From: Bacteroidales bacterium | GTDB lineage: Bacteria > Bacteroidota > Bacteroidia > Bacteroidales > UBA932 | Length of the DNA stretch: 64,000 nt | Assembly (NCBI GenBank): GCA_017962375.1 | Contig: JAGCVJ010000015.1 | Coordinates: 186,001 to 250,000, forward strand | Reading direction: 5' to 3' | Shown: one piece after another, positions 60,645 through 64,000 of the stretch | Position numbering within the stretch: position 1 is the stretch's first letter | Layout: each line of letters opens with the position of its first letter | Made by a program: the position numbers and the translations under genes | The notes under the pieces: model-generated | The model's database searches: none | Told to the model about the DNA's origin: nothing | The model's input: only the letters and a program-made list of their open reading frames with translations

Positions 60645-61112
60645 ATGTTGCGTTTTACAGACCAGGATGTCAAAAGCCGGCTCAAAGGCAAGGCAGTCAT
60701 CCGCCAGTGGATATATAAAGTGTTGAAAGACAGAGGCTATGCAGCAGGAGAGATAAACATTGTCTTCTGCTCTGACGAGTATTTGCTAAACATCAACAAA
60801 ACATCTCTGGGGCACGATTACTATACAGACATCATCACCTTCGACTATTGCGAGGGTAATCTGGTGAGCGGAGACCTGTTCATCAGCCTGGATACGGTTC
60901 TGGCAAACTCAACGACCTACAGACAGATGTTTACCCCGCAGTTCAAGTGCGAGCTTTTGAGGGTGATCATCCACGGCATCCTTCATCTTGCAGGCGAGGA
61001 TGATATAACCCCCTACCGCCAAAAGAAAATGCGCCGGGCCGAGAACTTTTGCCTGAAAATGCTGCTTAGCGATTTTGACTCGGAGAAAATATCTGTCAAC
61101 TACAAGGCATGA
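60645..61112 (+). CDS. ybeY: Endoribonuclease YbeY (rRNA maturation)
   Basis: 155 residues. '[35 protein letters not shown]' and '[14 protein letters not shown]' are the conserved blocks. In E. coli the zinc ligands are three His in HGxLHLxGxDH; here the third is Asp (GEDD). As I recall this is usual in Bacteroidota, so I do not read it as inactivation. YbeY matures 16S rRNA 3' ends and takes part in ribosome quality control. It overlaps mnmG by 4 bp (ATGA), so translation is probably coupled. Confidence 0.93.
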   Translation: MLRFTDQDVKSRLKGKAVIRQWIYKVLKDRGYAAGEINIVFCSDEYLLNINKTSLGHDYYTDIITFDYCEGNLVSGDLFISLDTVLANSTTYRQMFTPQFKCELLRVIIHGILHLAGEDDITPYRQKKMRRAENFCLKMLLSDFDSEKISVNYKA

Positions 61113-63112
61113 CAAAAAAATACGATGTAATAGTGATAGGCGGCGGCCACGCCGGATGCGAAGCGGCTCTTTCTTCAGCGAAGATGGGCTGCAGCACTCT
61201 GCTTGTCACTATGGATATGAACAAGATAGCCCAGATGTCTTGCAACCCGGCCGTTGGTGGAATAGCTAAGGGCCAGATAGTCAGGGAAATAGACGCCATG
61301 GGCGGTGGAATGGGCCTTGTGACGGACGCTTCGACAGTACAGTTCAGGATGCTTAACGAGTCCAAAGGGCCAGCCGTCTGGAGTCCACGCGCCCAGTGCG
61401 ACCGTCAGTATTTTATACTTAACTGGCGCTATGTCCTGGAGCATACACCTAACCTTCATATCTGGCAAGACACGGTTACCGATCTAGTGATTGACACCTA
61501 CAAGAGAAGCATCAAAGGTTATAGCTATGTTGTCAAGGGCGTCAAGACTTCTATGGGTGCAGAGTTCTCTGCTTCCAAGGTAATCCTTACAGCCGGTACA
61601 TTCCTTAATGGCCGTCTCTTCATCGGCCAGAATTCAGCCGAGGGTGGAAGAATCGGTGAACCTCCGGCTTTGTCTCTTACAGAAAAGCTGGCTCAGTACG
61701 GCATTGTCAGCGGCCGGATGAAAACGGGTACGCCGCCGAGAATAGACATCAAGTCTATCGATACCAGTCGTCTGGAGGTACAGCCTGGCAGCGACAACCC
61801 CGCGAGATTCTCTTTTTTGAACGTTCCTTCATCTGTGCAGACAAATATCGCTCAGAAATGCTGTTATCTTGTGCATACCAACCCGAAGGTTCACGCGGAG
61901 CTAAAAAAGGGTTTCAAGGACTCTCCACTTTTTTCCGGAAAAATTTCTGGAATCGGCCCGAGATATTGCCCTAGCATTGAAGACAAGCTTCGCACTTTTT
62001 CAGACAAGGACCAGCATCTGCTTTTCCTGGAGCCGGAAGGATGGAATACAAACGAGTATTATCTCCAGGGATTCTCCTCTTCTCTGCCGATGGACGTGCA
62101 GATAAAAGCCCTTCATAAAATCGAAGGCCTTGAAGACTGCGAGATTTTCCGCCCTGCATACGCGGTGGAATACGACTATTTTCCTCCAACCCAGCTTTGG
62201 CACAGCCTGGAGTCCAGGCAGGTTTCCGGCCTTTATTTCGCAGGACAGGTAAATGGCACAACCGGTTACGAAGAAGCCGCGGCACAGGGCCTAATGGCCG
62301 GCATCAACGCCTCTCTGGCTATCCAGAAAAAAGAACCGCTAGTTCTCCGTCGCAACCAGTCCTACATAGGCGTTTTAATCGACGATCTGATTACAAAGGG
62401 AGTTGACGAACCTTACAGGATGTTCACTTCCCGGGCAGAATACAGAATTCTTCTCAGACAAGACAACGCGGATTTCAGGCTTACCCCGATCGGATATGAA
62501 ATCGGATTGGCTTCTGAAGAAAGGATGGCGCTTGTCAGAGACAAATACTCGGCGATAGACAAGATAGTTTCTGTTCTTGACGAGGATACGATATCTGCAC
62601 GCGCTTTTAATTCCATCGCCAAATTCGAGCATATTTCCGAAGGCAAGAAGGCTTCTTCTCTGCTAATGCGTCCCGACGTCTTCCTGAGCGATATTCTGGG
62701 CGTTGTTCCTCGTGGAACACTCGTAAAAGAAATCCTGGATAATCTTGAATCAGCACATCCGGAAACATCTTCTGCAGACGGTCTGGAGCTGCCATTCAGG
62801 CCTTCCGGTTTTTCTTTCCAGAAGAATCCGTCTTACAGGAATTCTCTCTCAGACGAGGTTTTGACAGACGCGGAAACTGCCGTCAAATACCGCGGATATG
62901 TGCAAAGAGAACAGCTTGCGGCCGACAGGATGGCTCGCCTGGAGGAGTTGAAGATACCTCAGGGCTTTGATTTCATGAAAGTTACGTCCATTTCTATGGA
63001 GGGCCGCCTAAAGCTGATGAAGTACAGGCCGCAGACCATAGCACAGGCTTCCAGAATCTCCGGCGTTTCTCCTGCCGATATTTCGGTTCTTCTGGTGTAT
63101 TTTGGGCGGTAA
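61109..63112 (+). CDS. mnmG: tRNA uridine 5-carboxymethylaminomethyl modification enzyme
   Basis: 667 residues, longer than the ~625 usual. FAD motif [19 protein letters not shown] near 8-26, '[27 protein letters not shown]', '[22 protein letters not shown]', '[49 protein letters not shown]' and '[22 protein letters not shown]'. With MnmE it makes the cmnm5 modification at tRNA wobble uridines. Extra length sits around residues 545-590, a Ser/Pro-rich insertion. A parS-like site is embedded at residues 532-537 (VVPRGT). mnmG often lies near the replication origin in bacteria. Confidence 0.97.
   Translation: MTKKYDVIVIGGGHAGCEAALSSAKMGCSTLLVTMDMNKIAQMSCNPAVGGIAKGQIVREIDAMGGGMGLVTDASTVQFRMLNESKGPAVWSPRAQCDRQYFILNWRYVLEHTPNLHIWQDTVTDLVIDTYKRSIKGYSYVVKGVKTSMGAEFSASKVILTAGTFLNGRLFIGQNSAEGGRIGEPPALSLTEKLAQYGIVSGRMKTGTPPRIDIKSIDTSRLEVQPGSDNPARFSFLNVPSSVQTNIAQKCCYLVHTNPKVHAELKKGFKDSPLFSGKISGIGPRYCPSIEDKLRTFSDKDQHLLFLEPEGWNTNEYYLQGFSSSLPMDVQIKALHKIEGLEDCEIFRPAYAVEYDYFPPTQLWHSLESRQVSGLYFAGQVNGTTGYEEAAAQGLMAGINASLAIQKKEPLVLRRNQSYIGVLIDDLITKGVDEPYRMFTSRAEYRILLRQDNADFRLTPIGYEIGLASEERMALVRDKYSAIDKIVSVLDEDTISARAFNSIAKFEHISEGKKASSLLMRPDVFLSDILGVVPRGTLVKEILDNLESAHPETSSADGLELPFRPSGFSFQKNPSYRNSLSDEVLTDAETAVKYRGYVQREQLAADRMARLEELKIPQGFDFMKVTSISMEGRLKLMKYRPQTIAQASRISGVSPADISVLLVYFGR
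62704..62719. other. parS-like site inside mnmG
   Basis: TGTTCCTCGTGGAACA has perfect 6-bp arms (TGTTCC/GGAACA) around TCGT. It differs at one position from the palindrome TGTTCCACGTGGAACA and at two from the B. subtilis parS TGTTCCACGTGAAACA. The same 17 bp (with a leading T) recur at 63314-63330. It encodes VVPRGT here. ParB binding is inferred. Confidence 0.7.
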
Positions 63113-63314
63113 AAACGCTAAAGTTCCGCTTTTATCAACAAATATAAACAACTAATAAACACTTCATTATATTTGAACATATAAAGTATTGCTTTATGCT
63201 AAAAAAACAGCCGGAAATCGGCCGAAAAACAGACTGCGGATACACTTGTTATTTTAAGTACCACTTTATATAAACAAATATAATAAGCTGTTATATTGTG
63301 CGTTAAATTAAAAT

Positions 63315-63330
63315 TGTTCCTCGTGGAACA
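63315..63330. other. parS-like site in the intergenic region after mnmG
   Basis: TGTTCCTCGTGGAACA, identical to the copy in mnmG, including a preceding T (17 bp in all). The copies are 611 bp apart and in the same orientation. Here it is noncoding, so codon constraint does not explain it. Confidence 0.72.
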
Positions 63331-63406
63331 GCCAAAAAAGCGGCTTTCAAAAACACCCCTATTTTAAGCGTTCTCCCCTAAAACCAGGAAAGAGGCCGTC
63401 TGAAAC

Positions 63407-63435
63407 AAAAATAGCCCGAAAATCGGGCTATTTTT
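63407..63435. terminator. Bidirectional intrinsic terminator between mnmG and the threonine aldolase gene
   Basis: A 13-bp perfect stem (AAAAATAGCCCGA with TCGGGCTATTTTT) and a 3-nt AAA loop. A-runs and T-runs flank both sides, so it can stop transcripts from the threonine aldolase gene (minus, ending at 63453) and from mnmG (plus). Confidence 0.9.
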
Positions 63436-63452
63436 ACGTTTTAGGCCTTTGT

Positions 63453-64000
63453 TTAGGCCAAAATCTTCTCCAAATCGGCTACAAAACTGTCTATATCCGC
63501 TTCCGTAGTCTTGAAGGAGCACATCAGTCTTACTTCCTTGATGTTTTCTCTCCAGACATAGAAAATGTACTTTTCCTGGAGAAACGCCATTTGCTCATCC
63601 TTAAGCGGAGCAAGGGAGATATACACTCCATTTGTGTCCACGTTCTGGGTGAAATACACTCCTTTTGCCATCGCTGAGGATTCTCTGAGTTTTTTCTCCA
63701 GATATTTTGCCAGGGCGTTGGAATGAGATGCCATTTTCAGGTACAGGTCGTCTTTCAGATAGGCTTCAAACTGTGCGGCGATAAAGCGGTTCTTGGAGTA
63801 AAGCTGGGTGGCCTGCTTGCGTATGTAGGCAAGGTTTTCGGCCATTTCCTTGTTTCTTTTCAGATTGAAAACAACCACAGCCTCCCCTATCAGAAGCCCG
63901 TTCTTGGTGCCTCCGAAGCTTAGCACATCCACGCCGGTGTCGGCGATCATTTCCTTGATTGAAATGTTCATTGCCGCTGCTGCGTTGGATATTCTGGAGC
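63453..64000 (-). CDS. Low-specificity L-threonine aldolase-type PLP enzyme, 5' end outside window
   Basis: The C-terminal 182 codons of a fold-type I PLP enzyme; the open frame runs past ATG 63971 to the window edge ('SRISNAAAAMNISIKEM'), so ATG 63971 is not the start. The PLP-lysine lies in 'VDVLSFGGTKNGLLIGEAVV', a threonine aldolase signature, followed by 'KQATQLYSKNRFIAAQFEAYL'. The enzyme splits L-threonine or allo-threonine into glycine and acetaldehyde. A relative such as aromatic amino acid beta-eliminating lyase is less likely. A bidirectional terminator lies 18 bp downstream. Confidence 0.88.
   Translation of the reverse strand, partial: SRISNAAAAMNISIKEMIADTGVDVLSFGGTKNGLLIGEAVVVFNLKRNKEMAENLAYIRKQATQLYSKNRFIAAQFEAYLKDDLYLKMASHSNALAKYLEKKLRESSAMAKGVYFTQNVDTNGVYISLAPLKDEQMAFLQEKYIFYVWRENIKEVRLMCSFKTTEADIDSFVADLEKILA

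Larger units (their letters stand above)
63113..63452. other. AT-rich intergenic region after mnmG, possible origin/segregation region
   Basis: 340 bp with no gene. The first 200 bp are very AT-rich, with runs such as AAATATAAACAACTAATAAA and a TTATATAAACAAATATAATA stretch, and hold one DnaA-box-like TTATCAACA (63132-63140). A second parS-like site follows at 63315-63330, then a bidirectional terminator at 63407-63435. Placement after mnmG, a classic origin neighbour, makes it an origin candidate, but only one box match is present. Confidence 0.5.

Noticed and set aside
60960-61000. Loss of the third zinc ligand in YbeY as an inactivating change
   Set aside because: Asp at this place is, as I recall, usual in Bacteroidota YbeY and the rest of the motif is intact.
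1-64000. CRISPR array, tRNA or rRNA genes, prophage or insertion sequence
   Set aside because: No regularly spaced repeats, cloverleaf or CCA-like ends, integrase, transposase or terminal inverted repeats were seen on either strand.

Overview
The window reads as a chromosomal segment of a member of the Bacteroidota, most likely an uncultured anaerobic Bacteroidales. Supporting signs are the Bacteroidota -7 promoter element (TAnnTTTG) in front of many genes, lack of regular Shine-Dalgarno sites, S46 dipeptidyl-peptidase, DUF4251 and FISUMP-type lipoproteins, a type B fumarate reductase/succinate dehydrogenase, and split transketolase genes. I see no rRNA, tRNA, CRISPR array, prophage, transposase or insertion sequence. 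Base composition is fairly even, with one visibly AT-rich orphan lipoprotein gene (55835-56386).

Layout. 1-5.1 kb: edge of an Ig-like lipoprotein, a secreted aspartyl protease, a Fic protein with four operator-like repeats upstream, a lipoprotein and lepA. 5.2-8.6 kb: two-gene transketolase running into an ECF sigma factor, a candidate anti-sigma factor and a periplasmic sensor-like protein. 8.6-13.5 kb (minus): trmN, an ABC ATPase, an EF-G paralogue with degenerate GTPase motifs, glycerate kinase. 13.6-17.6 kb: dipeptidyl-peptidase 7-like enzyme, Mrp, lipoprotein. 17.6-25.5 kb: rnhB-yqeY-aspS, rsmA, an ABC permease, mutS. 25.6-30.7 kb: serine hydrolase, glycosyltransferase, YfhO-type membrane protein. 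30.7-34.2 kb (minus): Na+ symporter, folA, thyA, nuclease-fold protein. 34.3-37.6 kb: ychF and ppiD. 37.6-46.2 kb (minus): coaX, beta-barrel protein, TPR protein, lptC, CorC-like protein, and mfd. 46.5-52.8 kb: ruvB, an Ntn hydrolase, a small barrel protein, a GH20 hexosaminidase, two DUF4251-type proteins. 53-60.6 kb: sdhAB without sdhC, an orphan lipoprotein, hflX, P1 peptidase, tonB, mdh. 60.6-64 kb: ybeY, mnmG, a 340-bp AT-rich gap, and the end of a threonine aldolase gene.

Most genes are housekeeping (translation, repair, folate/thymidylate, envelope). The accessory ones suggest a peptide- and glycan-using anaerobe: DPP7-like peptidase, P1 peptidase, hexosaminidase, TonB, and a fumarate reductase/malate dehydrogenase branch.

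The most interesting signals are: two identical 17-bp parS-like sites, one inside mnmG and one in the gap after it, next to an AT-rich possible origin region; a second intergenic region (mfd-ruvB) with a cluster of DnaA-box-like sequences; an EF-G paralogue that lost its catalytic His; a Fic protein with Gln in place of the catalytic His, with helically phased repeats in front of it; a palindromic octamer (ATCGCGAT) found 11 times in 45 kb; very short or absent 5' leaders on several housekeeping genes; and convergent genes that share stop codons and place terminators inside their neighbour's coding sequence. All calls come from reading the sequence; no search or computation was run.
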